A stretch of 34,679 bases of DNA from the NCBI GenBank assembly GCA_030669595.1, contig DAOVDG010000009.1:1-34679 (forward strand), read 5' to 3'. Shown here in pieces: positions 1 through 8,648 of the stretch (positions are counted from its first letter, which is position 1; each line of letters starts with the position of its first letter). Under the pieces are notes generated by a model. That model was not told the origin of the DNA and did not search any database. It worked only from the letters and a program-made list of their open reading frames with translations. The DNA is from Candidatus Thorarchaeota archaeon (GTDB taxonomy: Archaea > Asgardarchaeota > Thorarchaeia > Thorarchaeales > Thorarchaeaceae). Both the position numbers and the translations under genes were made by a program.

Positions 1-34
1 CCTTGCGCGAGCTGCCCTGTCCTTTCCGCACCAT
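1..34 (-). CDS. 5' end of an unidentified gene, truncated by the left edge
   Basis: Only eleven codons are present, reading MVRKGQGSSRK from an ATG at 34-32. The start is well supported: GGTGA lies 7 nt upstream, and a TTTATGTA element at 73-66 gives a predicted transcript start about 10 nt before the ATG. The first residues are strongly basic, as in many small RNA- or DNA-binding proteins. Eleven residues are too few to assign a family. It follows the histone gene on the same strand but has its own promoter. Confidence 0.5.
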   Translation of the reverse strand, partial: MVRKGQGSSRK

Positions 35-65
35 GGTCTCTCACCTGAGAATCCACAAGTTGTGA

Positions 66-73
66 TACATAAA
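66..73 (-). promoter_or_regulatory. TATA element for the left-edge gene
   Basis: The minus strand reads TTTATGTA here. The spacing to the ATG at 34 fits an archaeal promoter with a short leader that contains the GGTGA ribosome binding site. Assigned by eye, without a profile score. Confidence 0.4.
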
Positions 74-152
74 CTCATTCCATCGACTAGGACTTCAAGA
101 AAACGGAAAGCTTGGTCAGGTCTGCTGGGTCTGTGATAAGATAATCCTAATC

Positions 153-389
153 CTAGCGAGGGCTTTTCCACTGCTTGTAGGCTAAGTCAATGTCCTTGTG
201 CGTGATTGTCTTTCTCTTTGCGTGCTCGGTCAGCTCAAAGGCCCTTTTGGCAATGTCCTCACCGACCTCCTCAAGAATCTGTGCTAGTCGCTCCGCCCCC
301 TTATCACTGACTCGCTGAGCACCAGATTTCCGTATCAGCTTATCAATAGGCGCCACCGGGATGATTCTATCCTTTTTTGACCGAGGCAA
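153..389 (-). CDS. Archaeal histone
   Basis: A 78-residue histone-fold protein that should dimerise and wrap DNA. Helix 1 is around residues 12-22 (VAPIDKLIRKSG), the long central helix around 28-57 (GAERLAQILEEVGEDIAKRA...), and loop 2/helix 3 around 60-73 (KTITHKDIDLAYKQ). Classic archaeal histones are about 66-69 residues. This one has a basic N-terminal extension (MPRSKKDRI) and a short basic C-terminus. The start is TTG: an in-frame TGA lies three codons upstream, and no ATG or GTG is available near the fold. AGGAG at 405-401 lies 11 nt upstream, longer than ideal. It is monocistronic, between ThiI and the left-edge gene. Confidence 0.93.
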   Translation of the reverse strand: MPRSKKDRIIPVAPIDKLIRKSGAQRVSDKGAERLAQILEEVGEDIAKRAFELTEHAKRKTITHKDIDLAYKQWKSPR

Positions 390-452
390 ATCTATTCATT
401 CTCCTTAGACTGGCTTTAACAGCCCACATAATCCCCCTTTGACTGTAATCTC

Positions 453-460
453 TATTTAAA
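453..460 (-). promoter_or_regulatory. TATA element for the histone gene
   Basis: The minus strand reads TTTAAATA. A start about 25 nt downstream would give a leader of roughly 40 nt to the TTG at 389. This is the only clear AT-rich box between ThiI and the histone gene. Confidence 0.4.
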
Positions 461-508
461 CACTTGTAAGTGGCGAAAAGAACCCTCTTTCTTACGCGCG
501 GAATTGAC

Positions 509-1705
509 TCAATGGTACCTTTTTCCCGGCTTCAGAATAATGATTTCCGCTCGCGAGATTTGCTCTGAAATCACCTGCAGGTCAAATGCCTTCTCAATTG
601 ACTCGACATCTTTCACTGAAGCTTTCACTTCGGGGTACCTAGGAGGGAGCGTGCAGCAAGATGAAACCTCTCCTGCAAGGGAGTATGTGCCAATCTCTGC
701 GGCTAGATGCTCAATATCCACCTTGTCATCTCCAGCACAAGGCCTCAGGATTGGATAATCACAGACCGCAGTGTTGATTGCTCTCAGATTCTTGGAGGTC
801 TGCGAGGCTTGCTCACCGATTATCTCACCTGTAACTATCACGTCTGCATCCTCGATTATTGCAATCTCGCGCGCGAGCCGTAACATGTTCCTCTTGCAGC
901 ATATGCAAATCATCTTCTCTGGAGAGTGTTGAATTACTTGGGCAAGATCCAACCCGTGAGGCACGATGTACATCTTCACCTCATAGTCATGGATGTATTC
1001 AGCCAATTTTCTGGCCTGCTTGATGGCAACATCCTTTGGGGAGTTGTCCAAGTAAGGGTCATTGTCGAAATGCGCGAAAACGGGTATGCATCCTCGCTTC
1101 ATCACTTTGTACGAAGCAACGGGAGAGTCAAGACCGCCAGAGATTGTACAGATAGCCTTGCCTTGAGAGCCAGTTGGCATCCCTCCAACACCCTTGACTG
1201 TTTCTGTGAATAGGTACGCTGTGTCATCGCGCACCTCGACATAAATTGACTCCTCGGGCGCAGCTAGGTTTACCTTGAGATTGAGCTCAGGCAGTCCCTC
1301 AAAGATACGTTCCCCAAGCTTCTCTCTGATGTCTTGACTTGTATACTCATGCGTGCCAATTCTCCTAGCATCTACTGCAAATGTACTGCCCTTCGCGAAC
1401 TGTTCTTTCGCCATGGCACCCCCGGTTGCCAAGATTGTATCCATATCCGAAGATACAACCACCACTGGTGAAGCTGATACGATCCCGAAGACTTGCGATG
1501 CAGCCTTTGCCGCTTCAGCTGCCTTTTCAGTTTCAATGAATATCCGTCCGTATTCTTGTCGTATCTTCGAGAAGGAAACTCCCTTCGCCTTCAGCGCCGT
1601 TCCTACATGTTTAGTGAGCAATGAAGTCATCCGGCGTCTTGTCTGCTTCGACTTGATTCCAATCTCACCGAATCGTAAGAGGACAGTTGAATAGACGGGC
1701 ATCAT
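509..1705 (-). CDS. thiI: tRNA 4-thiouridine synthetase ThiI
   Basis: Adenylates and thiolates uridine 8 of tRNA; in some organisms ThiI also supplies sulfur for thiamine thiazole. The N-terminal NFLD/THUMP RNA-binding part spans about residues 1-170. The PP-loop pyrophosphatase motif SGGLDSPVA is at about 189-197. The protein ends without the rhodanese domain found in E. coli. It instead has a CICC cluster near residue 270 and an SSCC pair near 345. In methanogens, rhodanese-less ThiI holds an Fe-S cluster on a CxxC plus a distant Cys, so an Fe-S route is likely (inference). I chose ATG 1705, with GAGG 8 nt upstream; an in-frame TTG at 1729 would add eight residues. TCTATTTAGAA at 1765-1755 (minus) is a plausible TATA box. 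Confidence 0.93.
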   Translation of the reverse strand: MMPVYSTVLLRFGEIGIKSKQTRRRMTSLLTKHVGTALKAKGVSFSKIRQEYGRIFIETEKAAEAAKAASQVFGIVSASPVVVVSSDMDTILATGGAMAKEQFAKGSTFAVDARRIGTHEYTSQDIREKLGERIFEGLPELNLKVNLAAPEESIYVEVRDDTAYLFTETVKGVGGMPTGSQGKAICTISGGLDSPVASYKVMKRGCIPVFAHFDNDPYLDNSPKDVAIKQARKLAEYIHDYEVKMYIVPHGLDLAQVIQHSPEKMICICCKRNMLRLAREIAIIEDADVIVTGEIIGEQASQTSKNLRAINTAVCDYPILRPCAGDDKVDIEHLAAEIGTYSLAGEVSSCCTLPPRYPEVKASVKDVESIEKAFDLQVISEQISRAEIIILKPGKRYH

Positions 1706-1880
1706 TATGTATTCCTCTGGCCTCTGCAACTCATCTGGCTACGCGAATAAAGGATTCTAAATAGACGATTCTTGAGATTCTCACCATATCCCTAAATCAC
1801 ACAACGAGTGGGGGGCTTGATCTTCAACAAGGTCGCCCAAGTATTCTTAATGCGGCTGGCCCTGTGAACTCCCAAGGAAG

Positions 1881-3914
1881 ATGAAGGTCATAGGTTGTGA
1901 TGTCGGAGGATCCTTTACCGATATCATCATGGTCGATACAGATACAGGCGAACAGGTCGTCCACAAAGTACAGTCAACACCACACTCGCAGGATATTGCT
2001 GTCATTCAAGGCATACGTGAAATCCTGAAGGACAATGGCACACTACCCGCTGAAGTGAGTCTAGTTGTCCATGGAACAACCGTTGCCACAAACGCTATGC
2101 TACAGAGAAAGGGGGCAAGAGTATGTCTTGTTACAACTGCTGGCCTTGAAGACTTATTGGAGATTGGAAGGCAGAACAGGGAAGAAATCTACAGCCTACG
2201 AGCAACAAGACCGCGGCCCCTAGTTGGACGGGAGCACAGGATTGGTGTACATGAGCGATTGGATGCACAAGGTGGTGTAATAGAGGCCCTGAATGATGAC
2301 GAGGTTGAGAGAATCGTCAGCTTACTTCGAAAGAAGAAACCAGATGCGGTCGCGGTTTCGTTGCTGTTCTCTTACTGCAACTCCAAGCATGAAATGATGC
2401 TGCTCGATCGCATCAAGCAGGAGGGCGAATACTACGCCGTTGCATCATCTCAAGTGCTTCCAGAGTTCAGAGAATTCGAACGCACTTCTACAACGGTTCT
2501 AGAGGCGTACCTCGGCCCGTTGGTTCTGGGGTATCTAAGGAACCTCGGCACATCGCTAGGGCAACTTTGCCCGGAGAGCAAACTACTGATCATGCAGTCC
2601 AATGGAGGAACAGTTCACTCCAGCCGCGCCAGTGGTCGAGCGGTTGGCTTGGCAATCTCAGGCCTTGCCGGAGGGGTGATGGGTGGCTGGCATATTGTAG
2701 GTCAGAGTGGAATAGAACAGGCCATCACAGTGGACATGGGGGGTACAAGCTGCGACATTAGCGCAATCACGGGAGAAGTGGTTGTGAAACAAGATAATGA
2801 AGTTGGAGGACTCCCGCTACGTGTGCCTTCAGTTGACGTGAAGACCATCGGAGCAGGAGGAGGGAGCATTGCGTGGGTTGACGACGCAAATGTGCTCCAC
2901 GTTGGTCCACAGAGCGCTGGTGCTGACCCTGGACCTGCAGCATATGACAAGCAGGGACTCGAAGCCACGGTCACAGATGCCAACCTATTGTTGGGAAGAT
3001 TGAATCCTCAGTTCTTTCTGGGCGGCAGAGTGGAGCTTAGTGCGGATTGCTCAAGAGCTGCTGTTAGCAGACTCTCAAAAAAGCTAGGCAAGACAGTGAA
3101 TGAAATTGCATTGGGCATCATCAGAATCTCGACGTCAAACATGATACATGCAATCAGAGAGGTAACGGTGGAGCGAGGACACGATCCGCGGCATTTCACA
3201 CTGGTCCCGTTCGGAGGTGCAGGACCCGCCCAAGCCGTAGATATCGCTGAGGCTCTTAACATCAACACGATTGTAGTCCCACCGTTTCCGGGGATAACAT
3301 CGGCCCTAGGACTCGTGTGCGCTGACCTAAGAGTGGATTTGATGAGGACTGTTCTCACAACTGACTCCGAAATGGATGCGGAGGAAGTTACTTCCGCTCT
3401 CAACGAGCTCACCGAGGAATCCAAACGCAGGCTCCTAGAGCAAGGGGCAAAGAAACAACATATCACATGTGAGTGGTCCATAGACATGCGATACGCAGGC
3501 CAGTCACATGAACTCTCCATCCGTTTGCCACAGCGTCAGCGTGCACTGCTGTCTGCATCTAAGCATCTATTCGAGTCTGAACATGAGAGGATATATGGCT
3601 ACAGAATGAAACGGAGAGCAATCGAATGGGTCACCGTGCGGGTGGTCGCCAGAGCTAAACAGGTGGACTTGAAACCATATCGACACGATTCGCTGGAAGG
3701 GATGACCCCACACAGTCAGCGCGACGTGATTCTTGAGGACGGCTCCCGTGCACGTGCTGAGGTCTACAGGAGAGAGCGACTGTCCGTGAAACAGCAAATC
3801 AACGGACCGGCAATCATTGAACAGGTGGATTCAACGACTTATCTTGCACCAGACTGGTCTGCAGAACAGCGTAAAGACGGAACTCTAGTAGTGAGGAGGG
3901 GTCGAGGAAAATGA
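1881..3914 (+). CDS. hyuA: Hydantoinase/oxoprolinase subunit A (HyuA family)
   Basis: ATP-dependent subunit of the N-methylhydantoinase/5-oxoprolinase/acetone carboxylase superfamily. The ASKHA fold shows a phosphate-binding DVGGSFTD at residues 7-14, the family signature HGTTVATNA near 66, and a second phosphate motif TVDMGGTSCDIS near 284-295. The C-terminal region, with YRRERL and a GPAIIEQ motif near 645, matches the family's C-terminal domain. At 677 residues it is full length. The stop overlaps the hyuB start as ATGA, so the two are translationally coupled. The substrate cannot be read from sequence: hydantoins, 5-oxoproline or a ketone are all possible. AAGGAAG just before the ATG is the likely ribosome binding site. 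Confidence 0.9.
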   Translation: MKVIGCDVGGSFTDIIMVDTDTGEQVVHKVQSTPHSQDIAVIQGIREILKDNGTLPAEVSLVVHGTTVATNAMLQRKGARVCLVTTAGLEDLLEIGRQNREEIYSLRATRPRPLVGREHRIGVHERLDAQGGVIEALNDDEVERIVSLLRKKKPDAVAVSLLFSYCNSKHEMMLLDRIKQEGEYYAVASSQVLPEFREFERTSTTVLEAYLGPLVLGYLRNLGTSLGQLCPESKLLIMQSNGGTVHSSRASGRAVGLAISGLAGGVMGGWHIVGQSGIEQAITVDMGGTSCDISAITGEVVVKQDNEVGGLPLRVPSVDVKTIGAGGGSIAWVDDANVLHVGPQSAGADPGPAAYDKQGLEATVTDANLLLGRLNPQFFLGGRVELSADCSRAAVSRLSKKLGKTVNEIALGIIRISTSNMIHAIREVTVERGHDPRHFTLVPFGGAGPAQAVDIAEALNINTIVVPPFPGITSALGLVCADLRVDLMRTVLTTDSEMDAEEVTSALNELTEESKRRLLEQGAKKQHITCEWSIDMRYAGQSHELSIRLPQRQRALLSASKHLFESEHERIYGYRMKRRAIEWVTVRVVARAKQVDLKPYRHDSLEGMTPHSQRDVILEDGSRARAEVYRRERLSVKQQINGPAIIEQVDSTTYLAPDWSAEQRKDGTLVVRRGRGK

Positions 3915-5506
3915 TGGATGACCCGATATCCTTTGAGGTCATTAAGAATGCCCTAGAGTCCTGTGCCCGGGAAATGAGTCAAGCCCTGAGGCGTACTGCG
4001 TTCAGTCCGAATATTAAGGAACGCAGGGATTGCAGTTGCGCCATATTTGACAACGCAGGCAGTCTGGTTGCCCAATCAAAGGACATCCCGGTTCATCTTG
4101 GCGCAATGCCGCTATCGGTCAAAGCTTGCATCGAGCAGGTTGGTAACGAGATGCGCCAAGGCACGATGGCCCTTCTGAACGACCCATTCTCTGGGGGGTC
4201 GCACCTTCCAGATCTGACGCTTGTGGCGCCAGTCTACGATGGAAGCAGCAGAGTGGCGTTCGTAGCGAATCGGGCACACCATGCTGATGTGGGAGGTGTA
4301 AGTCCAGGGTCAATGCCGGGCACATCGACATCGATTGATGATGAGGGTATTTTGATACGGCCTCGAGTCATTGTCAAGGATAGTGAGCTTGTTCTTGACT
4401 TCATAGACGACCTGCTGTCAGCGACTCGGACACCGGATGAACGACTCGGCGACCTCTCCGCTCAGGTTGCAGCAAACAATGTTGGCTCTAGGACGCTTGA
4501 GGATTTATCGAGCAAGCACACTTGGAACGGAATCCTCAAGACATTCGGGGAGCTGATGCGCTACTCTGCAGATATGATGAAACGCACACTCGTGCCGTAT
4601 CAAGGAAAACATGCGAAGTTCGCCGATGTAATGGACAGCGATGGAGCAGGCACTAGTGGAATTCCCATCAAGGTTGCTGTAGACTTCGCAGATGAACGAG
4701 TACAGGTGGACTTTACTGGAACCTCCGAACAGGTCAAAGGGAACATCAATTGCCCCATTGCTTCATCTCTCTCTTCGGTGTACTACGTCTTCATGGCCCT
4801 GTTTGGTGAGGGAATCCCGATGAACGAGGGGTGTTGGAGCGTCATCGACATCCATGTACCTGACAGATCTATCCTTAATCCTGAGTATCCAGCAGCTGTT
4901 GCTGCAGGAAACGTAGAGACCTCGCAGAGAATCGTAGACACAACTCTTGGTGCTCTCGCGCAGATTGACCCGGACATAGTTCCCGCTGCGAGTCAAGGAA
5001 CCATGAACAATTTGGCAATCGGGGGAATAGACCCGAGAAGCGGCAGAGCATTCTCATTCTATGAAACCATCGGAGGTGGAGCAGGAGCGGGGCGCGGAGA
5101 TGATGGCAGCAGCGGTATTCACACCCACATGACGAATACCCTCAACACACCTGTGGAATCTCTCGAAACTGAATATCCACTAAGGGTTCATACGTACTCC
5201 ATTCGCCGTGCAAGTGGAGGAAGGGGAAGGTGGAATGGTGGCGACGGAATCATCCGAGAAATAGAGGTCCTTGGAAAGGACTGCACTGTATCAATACAGT
5301 CTGAACGGAGAGTTTCGCATCCTTGGGGCCTGAAGGCAGGTGAGCCGGGAGCCCTCGGACGAAACATCCTAACGCTGAAAGGTGAGGTGTTGGACCTCGG
5401 TGCGAAGGCGACAGTGAATGTTCCTTCAGGATCCATCGTACGCATTGAAACGCCAGGAGGGGGAGGGTGGGGGAAACCTCGCTCTAATTTGGGTTCAACT
5501 CAATGA
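3911..5506 (+). CDS. hyuB: Hydantoinase/oxoprolinase subunit B (HyuB family)
   Basis: Partner of the preceding subunit A; together they hydrolyse or carboxylate a cyclic amide or related substrate using ATP. Family landmarks in order: DPISFEVIKNALES at the N-terminus, ERRDCSCAIFD near 38, PVHLGAMP near 60, NDPFSGGSHLPDLTL near 90, NRAHHADVGG near 120, and a Gly-rich GRGDDGSSGIHTHMTNT near 395. The protein ends in a GGGGWG motif typical of HyuB. At 531 residues it is a normal-length stand-alone B subunit, not an A-B fusion. ATG 3911 overlaps the hyuA stop by 4 nt. It converges on the minus-strand gene ending at 5524, only 17 nt away. Confidence 0.9.
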   Translation: MMDDPISFEVIKNALESCAREMSQALRRTAFSPNIKERRDCSCAIFDNAGSLVAQSKDIPVHLGAMPLSVKACIEQVGNEMRQGTMALLNDPFSGGSHLPDLTLVAPVYDGSSRVAFVANRAHHADVGGVSPGSMPGTSTSIDDEGILIRPRVIVKDSELVLDFIDDLLSATRTPDERLGDLSAQVAANNVGSRTLEDLSSKHTWNGILKTFGELMRYSADMMKRTLVPYQGKHAKFADVMDSDGAGTSGIPIKVAVDFADERVQVDFTGTSEQVKGNINCPIASSLSSVYYVFMALFGEGIPMNEGCWSVIDIHVPDRSILNPEYPAAVAAGNVETSQRIVDTTLGALAQIDPDIVPAASQGTMNNLAIGGIDPRSGRAFSFYETIGGGAGAGRGDDGSSGIHTHMTNTLNTPVESLETEYPLRVHTYSIRRASGGRGRWNGGDGIIREIEVLGKDCTVSIQSERRVSHPWGLKAGEPGALGRNILTLKGEVLDLGAKATVNVPSGSIVRIETPGGGGWGKPRSNLGSTQ

Positions 5507-5523
5507 CGTGGCAGGACTCAAGT

Positions 5524-6282
5524 TCATACCTTCAAAGCCACATTTCCATTCACTGCGTTGATGCGCATCAACCTTGACTCCGAACCAGCGGCTACCTTTA
5601 CGTAATACGTTGGTACATAGTAGCCCTCAATCTTCTTGAATGTAAGACTGTGGCTTACTACGCGCTTCGCTTCAGCGGGCTTTCGACCGGCCATCTTGAT
5701 TACTGCCTTAGTGACCTTTTCGAGAGCATTGAACTTCCCCGGAGAGATCTTGTTCTTGCGAACCCAGGCAGGTGTTGCCTTTTTCTTGCCGGGCCCCTTT
5801 AGGAAACGCTCCAAGCTTCTGGCAGGAGTGCCAGTTGAACCATCTAGTAACATCGTGTCTGTACCTTTGGTTTCAAAGAGCTCCACAATGTCCAATTGGA
5901 TGGCCTTGCCAGGGATGCCCTTCCCCTTCCTTGGCGTGTGGACTTCCTTCCCGACCATGGCGGCTTTCATCTGATCCTGAACGCCGAGCTCCTGCGTCCT
6001 CACCCGAACGAACGCCATCTCAAGATCCGCCTTATAGTCGCAGTAGAAATCGTATTTGAGAGACGGCTTGCTGATTTTAAGGGCAGTACCGGATACTCCC
6101 AAGATTTCAGCGCCAGTTCCTGCAGCGAGCTTCGCTGCTTTCTTAGGATTCACTTTGGTTCCGAAGTAGTAAAGCTTCTTCTTCTTATCGTCCACTTTCA
6201 GTTTCGCACTTGCACCAGTCACCTTGAAGAGCGAGGGTGACAATGTTGCTTTCTTTCCTGACTTCTTCCTCTTCTTTGGCAT
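5524..6282 (-). CDS. Basic protein of unknown function (252 aa)
   Basis: I do not recognise this family. The first 40 residues are very lysine-rich (MPKKRKKSGKK; DDKKKKLYYFG). A central region (about 75-145) mixes beta strands and charged helix. A Lys/Gly/Pro-rich stretch follows (about 150-185), then a C-terminal module ending YVPTYYVKV ... RLMRINAVNGNV. That last part resembles the strand-turn-strand of PepSY-like or uncharacterised archaeal modules, where an aromatic strand is followed by a basic strand and a GNV turn. No signal peptide or membrane span is visible, so it is probably cytoplasmic and may bind nucleic acid (inference from charge only). Its ATG at 6282 is the first Met. It lies between hyuB (convergent) and gltX (same strand, 93 nt gap). 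Confidence 0.75.
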   Translation of the reverse strand: MPKKRKKSGKKATLSPSLFKVTGASAKLKVDDKKKKLYYFGTKVNPKKAAKLAAGTGAEILGVSGTALKISKPSLKYDFYCDYKADLEMAFVRVRTQELGVQDQMKAAMVGKEVHTPRKGKGIPGKAIQLDIVELFETKGTDTMLLDGSTGTPARSLERFLKGPGKKKATPAWVRKNKISPGKFNALEKVTKAVIKMAGRKPAEAKRVVSHSLTFKKIEGYYVPTYYVKVAAGSESRLMRINAVNGNVALKV

Positions 6283-6375
6283 AGGATACCACTACGTAGA
6301 TGGCTAATACAGGCCTATTTGTCCTCTTTGGCTGCAGGGTTGCGCCACCCTAAGGATATCTCACATGTGTAATCA

Positions 6376-8124
6376 TCACTTGTGGGCAAAAGCGACTTTC
6401 ATTGGGGTGCCGGATTCAACAACGCAGCCAAAACCCCATCTTTCAAACTGCAAGAACGTTCCGGGCTTCAGTTCGGACGCACTTGGTTCTGCGAAACCCG
6501 TTGTTATATCACCGTCAACCATCGTAATCTCCGTTCCCACAGAACCCCTCTTAGGCACCCACTGGATTATTGGGCCTCCAGCAGTTCGGACATCATTCAC
6601 ATCATGACTGTGGAATTGACCAACTGGCGATTTCCCCTTGAGGAGTTTGAAGTTGGCGAAATCCTTCAACCTGAAGAGGGTGTCGTTCTTGAATCGATCG
6701 TAGTCCTTCTTTTGAATTCCTACTAGAATTGTGTCATCAACCATTCCAAGAGGAATATTCCTGACTCCACGGTCCGGGAAATCAGGATGAACAGGTGCTT
6801 CTGCATAGGTGGTTTCAGACGGAACCCCCGACAGCTCTAGCCAAGTTGGTGATTCAACAAAGAAAAAGCGCGAAGCATTGGCGTCTCGCAGCTTCCGGTT
6901 CTCAGAGTAGAGGGCTTTCATCGAGATTGAGATGTCAACAGTGCTCAGCCCAAGGTCAAGCATAACTTTTCTTACGGCCTTGGAATCAATACCCCGCTTG
7001 GCCAATGACTGCATACTCCAGGTGCGAGGATCATCCCATCCTGAGTAGGTTCCGTCAAGGACCTCTCTTCTAGACTTGCTCTTGCTAAGTGTGGCATCTT
7101 GGAACTTAAGGCGGCCATAGTAGAGAAGTTCAGGATGCTGCCAGCCATAGATGCTCCAGATGTGTTGCTCAATCTTCCCCTCCTTCACGAGATCCTTGCC
7201 TCTGATTATGTGAGATATTCCTAGTTCATGGTCGTCGATTCCCCATGAGTACTCCAATAGAGGCCACACACGGTAGCGAGTCCCCACTCGGGGATGCTCT
7301 GTTTCGGAGATTCGAAGGATGACATGGTCTCGCATCGCGGGGTCAGGATTGTCCATCCCGGTCTTTAGACGGACTGCGGCGCCTCTTTCCGGATAGGTGC
7401 CATCTAGCATCATCTCCCAACGAGATAGATTCTCGTCGGCAGAGAGGAGGCTACATGAACAAGGTTTCCCTTTGATCTTGTGCTCCTTTCTCCAAAGTCC
7501 AGCATCACAACCACACACGTAGGCCTCGCCTTTCTTCAGCAAATCAACTGCATACTTGTAAAATATATCAAGTCGGTCTGATTTGTACACAGTGCGATGC
7601 CATTTAGCTCCAAGATATTCCAGACCCTCAGGAATCATATCAAAAGCTTCAGTTTCGACCTGTTTCTCATCCGAGCCAATCGTGTCATCAAAGACGAGAA
7701 TAAGTTCACCATCATACCTCTTCACGTAATAGTCATTCAGCACGACCATTCTAGCGTTGCCAATGTGAAGGGGACCTGATGGAAAGGGTGCAAGTCGCAT
7801 GACTACCTTTGGCCACGTGCCTACATTCGGGAGTTCTGGGAGTTCTTTCGACTCTGGCTCCAACTTGACCTCCTGTTCAAGCAGTTCAGGAGCAATATCA
7901 TGAAGCTCTGAACGTTGTGCCTCAAGAGTCAGCTTCTCAATCTCCTTCACTACCTTGGACACAATCTCCTTGACTTCGTTTGCACGTAGCCTTAGGTCAG
8001 CCCGAGATCCGAGGAGAGCGCCCATCACGGACTTCACATTTGGCTTCCCTTCGTACTTCACAGCGTTGCCCAAGACAACTTTGCGAACTTCGAACTCTAA
8101 ATCGTCCAACCAGAACAGCTCCAT
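6376..8124 (-). CDS. gltX: Glutamyl-tRNA synthetase, archaeal type
   Basis: Class I aminoacyl-tRNA synthetase charging tRNA-Glu. Archaeal enzymes of this type usually also charge tRNA-Gln, which an amidotransferase then corrects. The archaeal/eukaryotic N-terminal helical extension covers about 1-100. The HIGH-type motif PSGPLHIGN is at about 115-123, and the KMSKS-type motif reads LSKSKSRREV in the second half. Between them, CGC...CSCS is a possible zinc site. The C-terminal beta-barrel has no bacterial helical anticodon domain, so this is the GluRS/GlnRS archaeal branch. I chose ATG 8124 (MELFWLDDLE): the reading frame stays open for 43 codons upstream, but that stretch is hydrophobic and does not match the family. 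The resulting 582 residues fit. Confidence 0.93.
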   Translation of the reverse strand: MELFWLDDLEFEVRKVVLGNAVKYEGKPNVKSVMGALLGSRADLRLRANEVKEIVSKVVKEIEKLTLEAQRSELHDIAPELLEQEVKLEPESKELPELPNVGTWPKVVMRLAPFPSGPLHIGNARMVVLNDYYVKRYDGELILVFDDTIGSDEKQVETEAFDMIPEGLEYLGAKWHRTVYKSDRLDIFYKYAVDLLKKGEAYVCGCDAGLWRKEHKIKGKPCSCSLLSADENLSRWEMMLDGTYPERGAAVRLKTGMDNPDPAMRDHVILRISETEHPRVGTRYRVWPLLEYSWGIDDHELGISHIIRGKDLVKEGKIEQHIWSIYGWQHPELLYYGRLKFQDATLSKSKSRREVLDGTYSGWDDPRTWSMQSLAKRGIDSKAVRKVMLDLGLSTVDISISMKALYSENRKLRDANASRFFFVESPTWLELSGVPSETTYAEAPVHPDFPDRGVRNIPLGMVDDTILVGIQKKDYDRFKNDTLFRLKDFANFKLLKGKSPVGQFHSHDVNDVRTAGGPIIQWVPKRGSVGTEITMVDGDITTGFAEPSASELKPGTFLQFERWGFGCVVESGTPMKVAFAHK

Positions 8125-8264
8125 AGAGGTTGTTAGCCGGAGCAATTTAACATTAACTGGAGGAACAGTGCGTGAGAAGAAGCCCAGCAAAAAGAGGACC
8201 GCGAAGTGAAGATTATAAGGCATAACTGCGGATTTGTAGTTGAAATATTGCATCGGGTGGTAAC

Positions 8265-8537
8265 TTGTCAGAATTGAAGTGTTGCAAATTGTGCGGGGCT
8301 TTTCTTACCTGTGACCACAAAGGTGAATGCTGCGCAGAGTGTGAGTACTTTGATCCACAAGACATACTCTGCATGGCTCCTGAGGCATTGAAGAAAGCTA
8401 AGAATAAAGAAGTAGCTGTAAACCGCTTCGATGATGACGAAGTCGATCCTCAGACCTTTCTCTTTGAGGATGATGACGATGCCGAAGAGGAAGCTGATAC
8501 AACAGATACACTGGACGTCGAAGATGAATGGGGCTAA
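8265..8537 (+). CDS. Small Cys-rich protein with acidic tail
   Basis: A 90-residue protein with two parts. Residues 6-36 contain eight cysteines (CCKLC, C16, CCAEC, C36) and one histidine, a pattern fitting one or two structural zinc sites. The C-terminal half is very acidic (FLFEDDDDAEEEAD; DVEDEWG). No family recognised. The start is TTG at 8265: GGGTGGT at 8255-8261 is an excellent ribosome binding site 3-4 nt upstream, and no ATG precedes the first cysteines. It is transcribed away from gltX and converges on the membrane-protein gene. A zinc ribbon with an acidic tail suggests a protein-protein or transcription accessory role, but that is only inference. Confidence 0.75.
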   Translation: MSELKCCKLCGAFLTCDHKGECCAECEYFDPQDILCMAPEALKKAKNKEVAVNRFDDDEVDPQTFLFEDDDDAEEEADTTDTLDVEDEWG

Positions 8538-8582
8538 TGTTCACAACCTCAGAATTGCTCGTGGATATGCTTTTTGAAAATC

Positions 8583-8608
8583 GCTCCTGTTCTTCATTGG
8601 ACAGGAGC
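8583..8608. terminator. Hairpin between convergent genes
   Basis: GCTCCTGT and ACAGGAGC form a perfect 8-bp stem with a 10-nt loop in the 111-nt gap between two converging genes. It lacks a following T-run on either strand, so it is not a classic terminator. It could still mark or protect 3' ends. Confidence 0.35.
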
Positions 8609-8648
8609 CATGAACTATCACATACATTCTGATTATGCTGATAGGAAT

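Noticed and set aside
8125-8253. 43-codon hydrophobic N-terminal extension of GluRS, resembling a signal peptide
   Set aside because: Archaeal GluRS is cytoplasmic and starts near MELFWLDD; the extension shows no family similarity.
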